From Notamacropus eugenii (lineage: Eukaryota; Chordata; Mammalia; Diprotodontia; Macropodidae): a DNA stretch of 64,000 nt. Under the pieces are notes generated by a model. That model was not told where the DNA came from. It worked only from the letters and a program-made list of their open reading frames with translations, and ran no database searches. The stretch lies in the NCBI RefSeq assembly GCF_028372415.1, contig NC_092872.1, forward strand, positions 280,243,206 through 280,307,205. Direction: 5' to 3'. The translations under genes were made by a program, and so were the position numbers. Positions 47,603-60,257 of this stretch are shown one piece after another. Every line of letters starts with the position of its first letter. Position 1 is the stretch's first letter.

Positions 47603-49084
47603 GACTTCGGGGAAAAGTACATGGGAGAGGTAGTCCAACTCAGGTTCTCAGGTTTTCTGTACTGACCAATGATGAAGCTCACTTGCTGCCTATCAATAAA
47701 CACCTGGGGCAAGTAGGTCATGAGAATAGAACTGTGCAAGAAAACTATCGATGTGGGTGCTGGGTTGGTTGGATTTGCTTCACTGTTTTTGTTAAGGCTC
47801 AGTAGAGGTGGGGTAAATGGGGAATTGACTGTGATATGAGAAACAGAAGGCATCAATAAATTTTGGCAATAAATATTGGCAGGAAAATATACTCACTACT
47901 TTTTAGAATGTGAATCACCAGTGCCATAGTTGTTTTTGTGACTTTCTCAAAAGTAACTTTTGAACTTATTTGATCATGTATTTTAGGAAATGGAATCCAT
48001 AGCCCACGACCTCCTTTACCTCTGATAATTTTTTTTAGCCTCATTCATTTACTCTGAAAGTTTGTTATTTATTAGACTATCAGTGACAGGTTTGCTTCAA
48101 TAAGAGGTCTGCTGGTTAGGTACAGCACTGGCCATAGTTGTCCCTGGGGCCCCTAGAGATAGCAGGTGGTAAGAGCTAAGTGAGACTGGAGAAAAGAGAA
48201 GACAATGGGGTCCATCTCTTGAGTGGACGAAGGAGACAATTGACTTGGAGAGTCCCAGTGGTGCTACTACCCTAGGATGTTGGTGCCCAATGTCCGTTTC
48301 TCATGACCACAGGATCATGCACTTGGAGCTAGAAAGACCTTAGAAATCACCTTGTTTAACTTCCTCATTTTGCAAATGAAGAGACTGAGGACCTGAGAAG
48401 ACAAGTGGTTTGCTGAAAGCAACCTCACTAGTTGTTGGCCAGCCCTCTGAGGGCAAATCCAGCATCCTTCCCACTGTGTGGCATTGCCTCCCCCACGACT
48501 TCTGCCAGTGATTTAACTCATAAAATATAGGAAATGATGTCACAATTTAACTCATAAAATGTATATGACTTGTTGTTTCCCCCTTGCAAGCCTCAGTTTC
48601 TTTCTCTGTAAAAAGAAGGGGTTAGACTGAGTGACCTTTGTAGTTCAGCTTTGACATCAGTGTGTTTGTGTGATGGGCCATGCCAGAATCACAGACAACC
48701 ACCAGGGGGAAGCCCAGCCTCAGAACTGGAGCTTCCCACATTCTAACTAGAAACCCCATCTTCAGGGAGATAAAGCAGTGCCTTACTGGGAAGGAGTGGA
48801 AAGATGAGCAGTGACGTGCCCTGTTTGGTCTCCATAACTGCTGACAACTGGAGGGTGCTGGTGTTACAAAGGCTACAAGTCAGGAAATCTTCGTGTTGGC
48901 TAAGACCAGTGGGGACCAACTTGAGGCCAACCAGATAGTGAAGTATACAGCTCAGGAAGAGCCACCCACAATGTCTGAGAACATCTGAATTAGCAGCAAG
49001 AAGTCTTCCCTGTCCCCCAAAGGCTGGTGCCTTCTTTCTGCTGATTTCCTCCAATCAATCCTGCCTGCTTCTTGTTGGCACATA

Positions 49085-49225
49085 GTTGCCTGTGTGTTGT
49101 TTCCCCTGTTAGACTGGGAGCTCCCCGAAGACAGGAACCATTTTTTTTATTTCCTTTGTATCACCAGAGCTTAGCACAGTGGTACATAGTACACAGTAGA
49201 TGCTGAATAAATGCTTGTTGACTGA
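49085..49225 (+). repeat. L2-type LINE 3' end
   Basis: Words gttagactgggagctccccg, agcttagcacagtggtacat and gatgctgaataaatgcttgt. Confidence 0.75.
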
Positions 49226-49282
49226 CCCATTACTCTATCCAGTGTTCTATGAGGTTTGTCAAGAGACTATAATAATCCAGAT

Positions 49283-49525
49283 ATAGAGACACAGTGAGGT
49301 GTATTGGGAAAAAGGCTAAGCCTAGAGCCATGAGAGACCTGGGTTCTAATCCTGCCTTGGATATTTGCAAGCTGTGAGTCCACAGACAAGTCATTTAACC
49401 CCTCAGTTTGCTCATCTCTGAAACAGGAATAATAATGCCCATAATATCAACCTCAGAAAGGTAAAGATCAAATATGATGATGGATGTAAAAGACTTTGAA
49501 GGCCTAGATAAATATTAGTTATCCA
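49283..49525 (+). repeat. CORE-SINE (MIR-like)
   Basis: Words gagagacctgggttctaatc, agtcatttaacccctcagtt and ggtaaagatcaaatatgatg. Confidence 0.7.
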
Positions 49526-49929
49526 CACCCTGGTGGTTTCTGTTAAAAGCCCCAGCAAAGAAAAGACAAAGATCCTGTCCCTGTCCACTCAGGAGGCTCA
49601 ACCTGAACAGGAGACCTCATAGAAGTCATGTATATACAGTAGAGGAAGGGCAGCCTTGGGTGCTCTGGGTCCAGCCCTGATGAGGAGCAGTCTTCTAGAA
49701 CAGAAGCAAGGGTTGCTATTGGCTGAGTCTGTAAAGGGAGGAGAACAAGGCCTCAGGTGACCAGGGAGTCACTGGTGACTTTTGAGAAAGTATTTGGTGG
49801 GGCCAGGTGGGGATGAGAATGAATGGAGGCAGTAGGTGGAGGCTACTTGTTTGAAAAGTTTGACAGGAAAAGAAAAAGCAAAAATCAGAGAGAGAGAGGG
49901 AGAGAAACAATGAGTCAGGCAAAGAGTTT

Positions 49930-49932
<3 letters not shown>

Positions 49933-49970
<38 letters not shown>
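49933..49970 (+). repeat. (GT)19 microsatellite
   Basis: Uninterrupted GT run, preceded by a GA-rich stretch (49887-49906). GA-rich simple sequence recurs at 50137-50217. Confidence 0.9.
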
Positions 49971-49975
<5 letters not shown>

Positions 49976-50829
49976 GTTTTCTACACCAAGATAAGGGAGG
50001 ACTGTTCTTGTTATAAGGCTATAGGGCTGGGTCACTGCAGAGGGGCATGAAATGTGAGAACAGAGTTAAGTATAGGAGGGGTTTCCGGGAAGAGGCAGAA
50101 TTGAGAGGGTGAGGAGAGCACATATGCCTAGACAGAGAGGAGGGAGAGAGACGTAAAGGGAAACAGAAACATAGAGACAGAGAGAGAAACAGAGACACAG
50201 AGAGAGAGACAGAGAGGAGCAATATTTCTTCCTTCAAATCTCTGAGGAAGCACAAGGGGACATTGAGACAGAGGAGAGATAGAGCTCACAGTGTGCCAGA
50301 GGGACCATCTCAGGAGGGCAGGTTGTCTGCTGAGAATCACTTCTACAAACCTCTGTTAATCATGTGCTCTATGCAATGCATCATATTCAGCCCTAGGGAT
50401 TTGGAGGAAGAACAGTCTGCCCTCCAGGACTACACAGTCTATGGAGAGATGGAGGTTTCCATGGAATTTGGGTGGATGATGCTGGGGGCAGCCATCTCTG
50501 CACCATACAAAAGCTACACATTTATTTTAAAGGGGGGGTCTCTTTCTTGTTTGGTCCAGGCTAGATGGCCTCTGAAGTAAGTTTTAACTCTTGAGATTCA
50601 GCATCAAGATGACCGACCATGGAATCCAAAATGGACAAAGTTAAGAGTAGACAGAAGAGGGCTGGTGGACTGGGTGAAGAGATGGGAGTCTAGGAAATAC
50701 AGGTCCCAGAGCAGGCCCAACAGATGACAAGGTGAAGCAAAGAAAAGGACAAACGTGGGAGGGAGGGTGAAGAATACCAAATTTTAGGCCTTAGAGGTAG
50801 AACCTAAGGCCCTTGGTATGGTTATGCAA

Positions 50830-51072
50830 GGGCAGCTAGGTGATGTAGTGGATCAAGCTCTGCACCTGGAGTAAGAAAAACTCATCTTCATGAGTTCAAA
50901 TCTGGTCTCAGACACTTACTAGCAATGTGACTCTGGGCAAGTCACTACAGCCTGTTTGCCTTAGTTCTTCATTTGTAAAATGAGCTGGAGAAGGAAGTGG
51001 TCAACCACTCCAGGATCTTTTCCAAGAAAAACCGACTCACAAAGAGTTGGACACAACTGAAACAACTCAACA
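50830..51072 (+). repeat. RTE-tailed marsupial SINE
   Basis: Near full-length copy from gcagctaggtgatgtagtgg to agagttggacacaactgaaa. Confidence 0.85.
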
Positions 51073-51639
51073 ATTGATTATGCAGTGAGTAGAGATGAGG
51101 GTCATTGAATGGGAGAGGTAAAATCTGCAGGGCCAAGGTGCCCTATGAGTCATCACCGCAAATGCTGATACCAAAAGAGGTTATAGCAGGCAATTAACAG
51201 CTAGCCTTTTGTAAAGGTAATTACAGCCAGTTATTATAGCAGGGTGGGCCTGGTGCTGAAGTCACTGGCACAGAGGTGGGGCAGACAGAGACAGAGAGAG
51301 GAGGAACGTTTCTTCCTTCAAATCTTCAAGGACCCCAGTCCTTGAAGCAACTAACATGGCTTGCCCTGTCTGCTGCCAACACACATGTGGTGTGCTTGGA
51401 CCAGTCAGAAATGCTGGTCCCTGCTGGAATACCTGCTAATTCCATCCAGTTCACAAGCATGGGCACCATAGACTCTCCTTGCTTCTGGCACCATGGGGTC
51501 ATGGCGTATGTTCAAGAAATACCTGATGATTGAGTGCTGCCCTCTTTTTCTACAGTTTCCAAGTCCTGCCCTAATTTTTTTTTCACGGTAAAAGAATCTG
51601 GTGGATGAGGGGAGAAGATGGACAGTGAGGTAACCGTAA

Positions 51640-51800
51640 GGTCCAGAATCCCAGAACCCCTGAGATGAGACGGCCCTCAGGGGACCCGGCCCGGAGCAAG
51701 AATCCTTTCTATAAAATCCCTGGTGGGGATGCACCCAGATTCTGCTTGAAGTGAGTAGGTTCCAATGACCCTCCCCTCTTCCAACCACATCAACTGTAAA
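51640..51800 (-). repeat. CR1/L3-type LINE 3' end
   Basis: Words ccagaatcccagaacccctg and atgagacggccctcagggga, then gattctgcttgaagtgagta. Confidence 0.5.
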
Positions 51801-51839
51801 CTGCAGGTCCCGCTAAGACCTAGAATCTGACTCCAGGTG

Positions 51840-52760
51840 ACCTCTTCCTCCTCTCAAGCTCCTGCTCCTCTCCTATGAACCACATCTGACTCCGCGTGAG
51901 TTTCACTGCTTCAGTGACTGACCACCCTCGCTCTCCTTTCGCTTTCTCCCTTCTCCATGCCTCTGTCTACACGACCTCCTCTCCCCGCCTTAGCTCCCTC
52001 CCTCCCACATTCTGGGAAATCAATAGCCTCTTCGTCCCACTATCTCCTGGTTAAGCTCCCTGTCTTCCCTCAGGACCCAAGAAGTTTAGAGGGTAAACAT
52101 CCATCCTTCCCGATGCCAGCTTTCAAATTCCTAATTCACTGTCGCAGGACCTCAGGGCATTGAGGTGAATTTGCCAGCCGGGTCCTATTTCCCACTACTC
52201 AGTTAGAAGGCAGAAAGCAATGAAGGATGAATTCCTGCCCTTGCCTCTTTGCTTTCCATCTCCTCCATCTGACCATCGCACCGCGCCCCTCGAAATTGTA
52301 TTTAGGGACCTGCAGGCAGCCAACGCTGCCAATGATTCAGGAATGAAAAGGGCCATGGACTTGCACTCCCAGCACGAGTTCAAATCGGGCTCTGCCTCTT
52401 CTGACTGCTTGACCTCGAGTTAGCCTCTTCCCCTTTCATCTCTGAAAGGATGGAACTGCCCCAGATGGCAGACCCACAGGGTGATGGATAGAGATAATCG
52501 CCACTACAACGTGGTCCTCCTTAGTGCATATTAATGCCTAAAGCTCCGACCCTCCCCCCTGAGTGCCTTGGAAATGTGAGACTGGGCGGATACAGGTCCT
52601 CCACGTTCCTGTGCTGTCACCCTTCGGCCACTTCAGCTGCAGGAGGCGACGGCGCTGAGGGCTACCATAGCTGATAAAATGGACACCCTGCTGATAGTCC
52701 CCGCCCTTAACTGCCCCGCACGCCTTGGCCTCCTATCAGTGACTTGTTGGAATGGTCCAC
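51840..52760. promoter_or_regulatory. CpG-richer, unrepeated patch upstream of ANKRD22 exon 2
   Basis: Clusters such as accgcgcccctcga and ggcgacggcgctgag stand out against flanks with very few CG pairs. No CORE, L2 or CR1 wording was recognised inside. It could be a promoter or enhancer, or merely a less-decayed GC-rich segment; no exon was identified in it. Confidence 0.3.
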
Positions 52761-53154
52761 AGGTGCGTAATCCATCCCGGGAACTCCTTCAACCTGCTCA
52801 GAGCAGAACAGAAACCCACTAGACTCACGCAGCATCCTTTCACACTCGCTGTGACTGAACCCTCCTCTCCCTGGGGCCAGGATCCTGGGGATGACAATCT
52901 ACCCCAGCAAACATTTATAAAGCTTCTCCGATGTACCTGGACACATCATTCTTGGGCCCCTCCCTCACAGCTGGGCTGCAGAGGTCACACTGACTTGCAT
53001 TAAGAGAGGGTATTTCCTCCCCTGGGAGTTCCTTAAATCAGGAAATCCTAGGTCTAGACTCCCTCCCTGCCCCCAACTCTACCCACACCTATTCCAAAAG
53101 GAAGGACTGGGGAAACAAAGATCCCAAACACACAGCCCCTGCCCCAAGAAGCAG

Positions 53155-53385
53155 AGAGGCAGCTGGAGTGGCCCATGGGACTGGAGCTGGAGTCAGGAAG
53201 ATTTGAGTTCAAATCCAGACACTGGACCCTGGACAAGCCATTAACCTCTGCATCAGTTTCCTGTCTGTAAAACTGGGAACAATGACAGCCCTACCTGCCA
53301 GGGTTGTTGTGAGGACCAAATGAAATCATGCTCGTTAAGTGCTTGGCACATAGTACATGCTATATAAACTCTTAGTGTTGTTATC
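53155..53385 (+). repeat. CORE-SINE (MIR-like)
   Basis: Words ctggagtcaggaagatttga, ccagggttgttgtgaggacc and gcttggcacatagtacatgc. Confidence 0.8.
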
Positions 53386-53967
53386 TTTGCAGGGAGGCTC
53401 CCCCACACCTAGACAGTCCGGTCCCTGGATCACAGACCTTCAGTCCTTTCCCAAGCCTATACTCAAAGCTTTCCCAGCTTGGTAAGGCCTGCTGCGGCTG
53501 GCATTCCAAAGGGTGCAGCCCAGGCAGGAGGCACTCCTTTAAAAAGAAATAGTTAATTTTGCTTTTCCAGGTACAAGCCCCTTCTAGAGATGCTTAGTCT
53601 TCTGTTTTAATCAAATGAAAATTCCCAGATTGTTTCTGTCCCCGTGGGGGGATATGCCCTCTAAAGATACCCAGGAATTTTTTTTAAAGTTGTCCAAAAG
53701 GCATAGGCAAACTCCTCTTCATTCACAGTGGGGAGAGGAAGGATCTTCTGGATCTGCTAACATGGCCTGGGCCCTTTGGGGACTGCTGGTCCACAGCCTC
53801 AGACTGAGGCCAAGCTTGCTTTCTGGAGTCATGGTCTTGATGTCACAAAGGCCAAGAAGAGCTCAGGCTGAAGGTCCTCCTACCAAACGTCTAAATACAA
53901 AGCTCTAAGGGGATGTGGAACCTAAGCTTTGGAGAGGCAGCTCTGGAGGCCTGCGGTCTCTCTAACA

Positions 53968-54080
53968 GAATGGAAGCTACTTGAAGTCAGGGACTGCTTT
54001 GGTCTTTGAAGGCCCAGGCTTTAGCACAGTGTGCGGCATATGGTAGGTGTTTCATAAATGCTTGCTTATGAATTGATTGG
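53968..54080 (+). repeat. L2-type LINE 3' end
   Basis: Words gaatggaagctacttgaagt, ctttagcacagtgtgcggca and gtgtttcataaatgcttgct. Confidence 0.7.
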
Positions 54081-54199
54081 TGTTGTCCAGCCTGTACCTA
54101 AACAAGACTCCTCTACAATAGATCTGACAAGGGATCAATTAGCCTTGATTTGACAATCTCCAGAGGCAGCCTGCCACTTTGGGCTGGCTGTAAGGGCAG

Positions 54200-54390
54200 C
54201 TAGATTGGACATTGGACAAATCTGAGGACCTGCAGTCAGGAAGCCTCAGCGTCCTCATCTGTAAAAATGGGTTAATTATAGTACCTTTCTCTTAGGGTGG
54301 TTGTGAGGATCCAGTGAAATAACTTATGTGAAGTGCTTTGTAAATCTTAAAGTATTGCTTTATAAGTGCCTTATTGTTGTTACTATTATT
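54200..54390 (+). repeat. CORE-SINE (MIR-like), internally deleted
   Basis: Words gcagctagattggacattgg and ggtggttgtgaggatccagt. The middle of the body is shorter than in other copies. Confidence 0.65.
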
Positions 54391-54719
54391 TTTATTCATT
54401 GGATAGCCTGACTCCCTCTCTAAAACCTCCACCTTTCACTCCTGGTGGTATCTGAGCCTCCTTTATAGGAGCTGCCCATCCTAGCCCTGAAGATGCCAGA
54501 CTCGCCCCCCTAAGCCTTCTCTGGTTTCTCCAATCAGTCCTCGTGTGGCAGCGTTGCTCAATGTCTGAATTAGCCCATTTCCTTCCGAAAAGGTGGAGCT
54601 GAAGGGAAGAAAACTCACAAGCCATTTTCTACTGTGTTTGCTTAGCAAAAAAGGAAAAAGGAGATTTAGTTTACAGATCAGTGGGGCCTCGGAATCAGAT
54701 AAAACAAGCACTTGAGGGA

Positions 54720-55175
54720 GTTTTGTACACAGCAACAATCATGGTGTGTGAGGAATTTTTCTGGTAGACTTAGTCCTTCACAGCAACACAAGGATCTAAA
54801 AAATTCCCAATGGACTCGAGGCAAAATGCCATCCACTTCCAGAGAAAGAACTATGGAATTGGATTGCAGAAGGAAGCAGACCATTTTCTCTTATGTCATG
54901 TTTTGTTTCGTTTTATAGTTTCTCCCATTCATTTTAATTCTTCAATGCAAAATGACTAAGGTGAAAATGGATTTAATAGGAATGTATGTGTAGAACCTAT
55001 ATAAGATTGCAAACCCATCTTGGGGAGGGAGGGAGGAGGGAAGGGGAGGGAAGGGGAAGGGAGAGGGAAGGGAGGGGAAGGGAGGGGGGAAGGAGGAAGA
55101 GGGAGGGGAAAAATCTAAGATGTATGGAATTGACTGTAGAAAACTGAAAACGAATAAAATAGTTTTTTAAAAAAG
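54720..55175 (+). repeat. Marsupial L1 LINE 3' UTR
   Basis: Words tttgtacacagcaacaatca, ccatccacttccagagaaag, gaactatggaattggattgc and gtagaacctatataagattg, then a purine block and a terminal gaataaaatag with A-rich end. This is the 3' end of the marsupial L1 type; only the terminal 0.45 kb is present. Confidence 0.8.
55022..55110 (+). repeat. Purine tract of GGGA/GGGGA units inside the L1 3' UTR
   Basis: Nearly 90 nt of pure G and A with more than ten runs of three or more G. Such purine blocks are a usual part of this L1 3' UTR and can form G-quadruplexes. Confidence 0.9.
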
Positions 55176-56079
55176 AGAGCTTGTTGTTAAATTTTCAGAG
55201 TGAAAGTTATGCTTCACACATCAGCAAAGACTGATTGAACTGGGATTTGATTTGTTGTTTCGTTGATTGTCTAGATTTAAGAAAGTGATGAAAATATTAA
55301 TAACTCACCATGATAAAAACACTGATAATTAAGAGTGCAGAAAGTATTGACAAGTATTAATAATAGTAATAATTAAAAGTGTGTCATGAGTGCTTTTTTT
55401 CAGAGATATGGTTGTTCAATCTTTTTCAGCACATCCTACAGAGGATCACCCCGAACACAAGGATCAGGGGCCACAGCAGTGTGGAAGGACTGCAAACCAT
55501 CCATCCCACCCTCCCTCCCCAGGATTATACTTCAAATCCTACAAAAACATTAGCTGAGATTTTGACATCTCTAGAAAAAACATCCATTCCTGCATCTCAT
55601 CATCCTTTACTGTCAGAAAACTCTTTGTCTAGAATACCTTAAACCTTTACTGGTATAATCAGAGGGTGGGATGGGGCAGCGGACCTTCTGAGCATTACCT
55701 GATGTCTCTAAGACTACTTCAGTTTCCTCCTCAGTAAACAATGTGAGGATTAGTTTTGCTTAACACAAAAGTTTGATATTTCTTTGTTTTTCTTTCTTTT
55801 TTCCCAGTGGATGGGGAACAAAAAAAGTTTGATAACTGAAAACCATAAACATTTACTTTTTAAAACTAATAAAATGAGGGGTTTTAACTAGCTGACCCCT
55901 AGGGTTCAGCCAAATCAGAGTATTCCAAGCTGACCAGGAAGCCATGTGACAAAATCATCATCTTGAATTCATGCTTTGGCAAACATTTAGCAACAAACAT
56001 TGGCTTCTAAATTGGATTATTTCCCAGGAAAAGAGAGTCAAGAGTGTTAAGAAACACATCCTCACAATGGGAACCCAAG

Positions 56080-56250
56080 AGAATGGGGGGAGCAGAGGTG
56101 ACCTGGGGAGATAGTGAGCTTCTCAGTCACGGAAGAGCTTCAAGCAGACGCTGAACCACCACTTGTGGTTTTTCTCTAGGGGAGGCTTCCGATTCAGGTA
56201 CAGGTTGGACTTTATGATCCCTGATGTTGCTTCCAAATCTGAGACTGAAA
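56080..56250 (+). repeat. CR1/L3-type LINE 3' end
   Basis: Words cagtcacggaagagcttcaa, aggtacaggttggactttat and gatgttgcttccaaatctga. Confidence 0.6.
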
Positions 56251-56526
56251 TATTTGACTTTTACTGTGGATAGTTTGAAAAAATGAGTGAGCAGTGAGTA
56301 GCCTTCAGGGAGGGCAGAATGAGTGTGGTGAAGAGATGGGATAATTCCAACGGATGGGAGGAAGGAAATATACAGAAATCCCCCTCAAGGTCCCCTCTCT
56401 TCACTCACAATTCTGACCAGCTTTCTTGGGGCTGCAGAACAATTGGGACTCCTTCCAGTGAATACATTAAGTAAACTCTAAACATTCGTGTAAATTTAAA
56501 ACACTACATTTGCGGGAGTGGGGGGG

Positions 56527-56790
56527 AGGGCAGCCGGGTGGCACAGTGGATAGAGCTCTTGGACTAGAGTCAGGATTTTAAATCCTGCCCCAGACACTCA
56601 CCCACTGTGTGACCCTGGGCAAGTCACTGGCAAACATCTATCTGCCTCAGTTTCCTCATCTGTGAAGTACGGATGATAATAGCACTATCTCCCAGGGTTG
56701 CTGTGAGGATCAAGTGAGATAATAATTGCAAAGTATTTAGCAGGGTGCCTGGCACATGGTAGGGGCTGTACAAATATTACTTTAAATATT
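56527..56790 (+). repeat. CORE-SINE (MIR-like), near complete
   Basis: From gggcagccgggtggcacagt through ctgtgtgaccctgggcaagt and ggttgctgtgaggatcaagt to gcctggcacatggtagggg. It is among the best-preserved copies in the window. Confidence 0.85.
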
Positions 56791-56892
56791 AAATATTTAT
56801 TTCACCAGAAATGCACCTGAACACATATTCGTGTACACACATACACACACACACACATGCCACTTGAAGGGGAATCATACTGCATTATTATA

Positions 56893-57075
56893 CAGTAATA
56901 GCTCCCCTTTATGTAACATTTGAAGATTCTCAAAACTAACACCGAACATATATTATCTCAGTGGATTCTCAGAACAACCCTGTGAGGTAGGTGCTTTTAT
57001 AATCCCCATTTTACAGAGAAGGAAACTGAGGCTGATGAGTTAAGTAATTATAAGAGCTACCATTCATATAGTCCT
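56893..57075 (-). repeat. MIR-like SINE, minus strand
   Basis: Words attatctcagtggattctca, acaaccctgtgaggtaggtg and cattttacagagaaggaaac. Confidence 0.7.
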
Positions 57076-59061
57076 TTAAGGTTTCCAAAACAACTTACAA
57101 ATAGTGCCTTATTCAGTGTCTGCTACTGGTGTCTCTGGGTCCCTGTGTGGTGGTCTACCCACTGCACCCACTAATTGGTCCAAGGCTGAGGAAGTCATAA
57201 TAGATTTGTTCTGCTACGCCATGGAGGGCAGAAGTGGGGGGCGGGGCAGAAGGCATGGTAGGAGTAATGGGATTAGGACAGGTTGTTATGGGGCAAAAGT
57301 CCATTGAGATCAGGAAACATAAAAACTCAGCTTGAGGATTAGAATCCCTTAAAAATGGATCTGGTTGCCCCTGAAGGGGGCAGGCTCCTCCTTAGTAGAG
57401 GTCTTTAAGCCCAGTCTGTATTTATCGGGTATGCGGTGGAGATTTTCATTCAAACGTGGACTGAGCTACTTATGAGCGCTCTCTGCCCTGAAGGCATGCT
57501 TACAGGGGCCAAGTAGACAAACAGTGACTTACTTAACAATTCCACAAAACTGTATTGTCTTTCTAATGCCTTGACCCAAAGGGATGATGTTAATGGTGGT
57601 GCTTCCAGGCAGTCTGTGCCTCTGAATCTTGGGATGTAGGCTGCTATCTAAAGCCAGACTTTTCCAGGGGCTGACTCCATCCCAAAGGGGCTCAGTCTAA
57701 TCTTCAGGTTGGACAGAAGGGAGACTTCTGGGAGTCTCTGTCCCCAGCTGGCAGAGGCAAGACAGGGTGGCAGTCCTCTATTACAAATGGAAAAATGTTC
57801 TGTTCATCTCTCCAGAGAAGGCATCCAAGGTCATGTAAGTGGGACACACCCTGGTTTTTGGCCCCTCTTCCTTGTGAAAGCCTGTACTTGGCAAAAGGTC
57901 CCTCCAATCCTGGGAGTGGCCCAAAATCTCTGGTCTCAGGCCAGAAAATTTTCTTTCCATTTGCAAACCTTGCAATGATTTTAATAACACCAGCCTAAGG
58001 ACCAAGGTGGCAGGAGGTGCTTGGGCACAGCAGACTGTAAGGTTCAAGTCCTGGCTCTGATTCAGGTTCCCTGGGTGACTTTGGGCAATTCACTGACCCT
58101 CAGTGTCTTCCTCAGTCAAGTGGCCACTCACTTTTCTATGCCTCACAGGGGCTTTGTAAGGGAAGTGCTTTGAAAGCCACCATGAGCAAGGCTGAGCTGT
58201 ATCTGTGGGGTTCTCCCATCACCCCTTGAGCTCCTAAGAAAAGAGAGCAGGTGCTCTGGCTGCACACCTCATTCCCTCCCTTCTTCATTCTAATATCTCT
58301 TGATGACTCACTGACATCACTGGATCCTAGATTTTGAGCTAGGAGGGACACTTGAGGTTTCAGGTCTGATCCCTCATAATATGCCTGAGGAGACAGAGGC
58401 TCCCAGAGGTTGACTTCCCCAACTCACACAGGGAATACACCCCTAGGGCTGGTCTTTGGGGGTCCTGGCTACACCCTCCCTCCCATGCTGGGCAGGACCC
58501 TGCAGGCAGAGGGCATTTAAGGGCTGAGGGAAGGCAAGTTGGGTAAAAAGTGAGACAAATTCCACCAACTCTTCCCCAGGCCCACCCCCAGCCACCGAGG
58601 GATTCCCAGTGACCTCCACCTCCCAGATGCATCTTCAGAATTGGCTCCCACTGACCATCAGTTCCCACCCTCTCCCCCCTGCTTCTCCTGCTGCCTCTCT
58701 GGTTACCGTCTTAGTCTTTAGACTGTCTCCTTTCCCTCTTCCTAAGTATCATGTCTTCTCAAGCATCTGCCTTGGACCCTCTTCACTTCCCTTTTCTCTA
58801 TCCTCTTCATTGGCCCCAGATATCCAGATTGTGAGTGCCACTACACCTGGGCAGGCTCCAATCACGCTCCACCCCATTCCCCAGTCACCATCTCACCACA
58901 GAGTGTGCACCTTTCCGAGTCTGCAACCAAATCAAATCAACACTACCTTTGGTACTAGAAAGATTGTGTCAGCCTGCTCCCGCATGGCTCCACTCAGCAT
59001 CCCTGTAACCTTCTGATCCAGAGCAGCTGGACAGAGCTACCTATCCCCCATATAGGGGCAT

Positions 59062-59310
59062 CCGCAGAGGGCTGGACCTGGAGTCAGACCTGAGGACAAA
59101 TCAACCTCAGATAATTCCTAGCAGTGTGACCCTGGGCAGATCACATAACCTCTGTCTGCCTCAGTTTCCACAACTGTCAAATGGGGATAATAATAGCACC
59201 TACTTCCCAGGGTTGTTATGGGAATCAAATAAGATATTATATGTAAAGTGTTTTAGCTCAGTGCCTGGCACATAGTAGGTCTATATAAGTGTTAGTTGTT
59301 ATTATGAATA
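59062..59310 (+). repeat. CORE-SINE (MIR-like), near complete
   Basis: Words gtgaccctgggcagatcaca, ataatagcacctacttccca and agtgcctggcacatagtagg. Confidence 0.85.
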
Positions 59311-59418
59311 GAATATAAGCTTCCTGAGAACAGGAACTGTCTTTTACTTTTCTGTTTGTGTCTCCAGCACTTAGTCAATAATCAAAAAGCTTTTATGAAG
59401 TGCTCACTATATGCTAGT

Positions 59419-59680
59419 GGGCAGCTGAGGGAGGTGCATAGAGCACAAAGCGCTGTGCCTGGAGTCAGGAAGACTCCTTTTGCTGAGCTCAAATCCCGTC
59501 TCAGACATTTATCAGCTGTGTGACCCTGGGCAAGTCACTTCACCCTGTTTGCCTCAGTTTCCTCATCTGTAAAATGAACTGGAGAAAGAAATGGCCAACC
59601 CCTCCAGCATCTCTGCCAAGGAAACCCCAAATGAGGTCACAAAGAGTCAGATACAATTGAAAAATTATACAAAAACAATG
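59419..59680 (+). repeat. RTE-tailed marsupial SINE
   Basis: Near full-length copy: gggcagctgagggaggtgca head, gtgaccctgggcaagtcact body and gtcacaaagagtcagataca tail. Confidence 0.85.
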
Positions 59681-60237
59681 TGTCTGGACATTGATTAGCA
59701 CAGTGCTTGGCATATATTGTTCCCTTAGTGACTTTCCATTTCTTCCTTCATTTCTTCCTTCATTTGCCTTGGCCGTATCCATGACTTCCATTATTGCCTT
59801 GAGTTAGAGCCTCCCACATTTGTCTTACTAACCTAGATCTCTCTCCTAAAGTCTGCTCCCATGTTGTCAGCTTCTTACTAGAAATCTCCACCAGAATTTC
59901 CCTTAGTCACTTCAGACTCATGTGACCCAGACCCAGCCCTGTCCCTCTCTCCCTTCCTCCATGCCTGTTGATGGCTCCTCCATTCTCCCATGGACCTGCC
60001 CAGGCATAGTCTTTGACTCACCTTTGACTCTTTTCCCTTCATTACCCTGTATGTTTAATCGGTTTCTAAAATCTGTCTGGGCCAACACCTATCCTTATCT
60101 CTCCCATCTTCCCTTCCTCCGACAATACATTAACCTAGTCCCATTACCTTTCATCTGGGCAACTTCAATAGCCTCTGAACTGATCTGTTCCCATCCCTAC
60201 CTTGCTCAATTACCTTCAACAACTGTACACTATACAG

Positions 60238-60257
60238 AATATATATATATATATATT
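60238..60257 (+). repeat. (TA)n microsatellite
   Basis: About ten AT units. Confidence 0.85.

Noticed and set aside
50137-50260. GA-rich stretch resembling part of a coding repeat or satellite
   Set aside because: Imperfect simple sequence (gagaca/gagaga units) without higher-order periodicity.
58267-58287. Possible ANKRD22 first exon on the - strand: ATG, six more codons ending in Glu, then GT (reads MKKGGNE)
   Set aside because: Length and phase fit, but there is no similarity to MGILYSE beyond the final Glu, the glycine for myristoylation is absent at position 2, and the donor GTGTGC is weak. It is expected by chance over 18 kb.
58609-59016. 135-codon Pro/Ser-rich + strand open frame
   Set aside because: C-rich low-complexity and L2-like wording; no domain, no start context and no splice sites linking to other exons.
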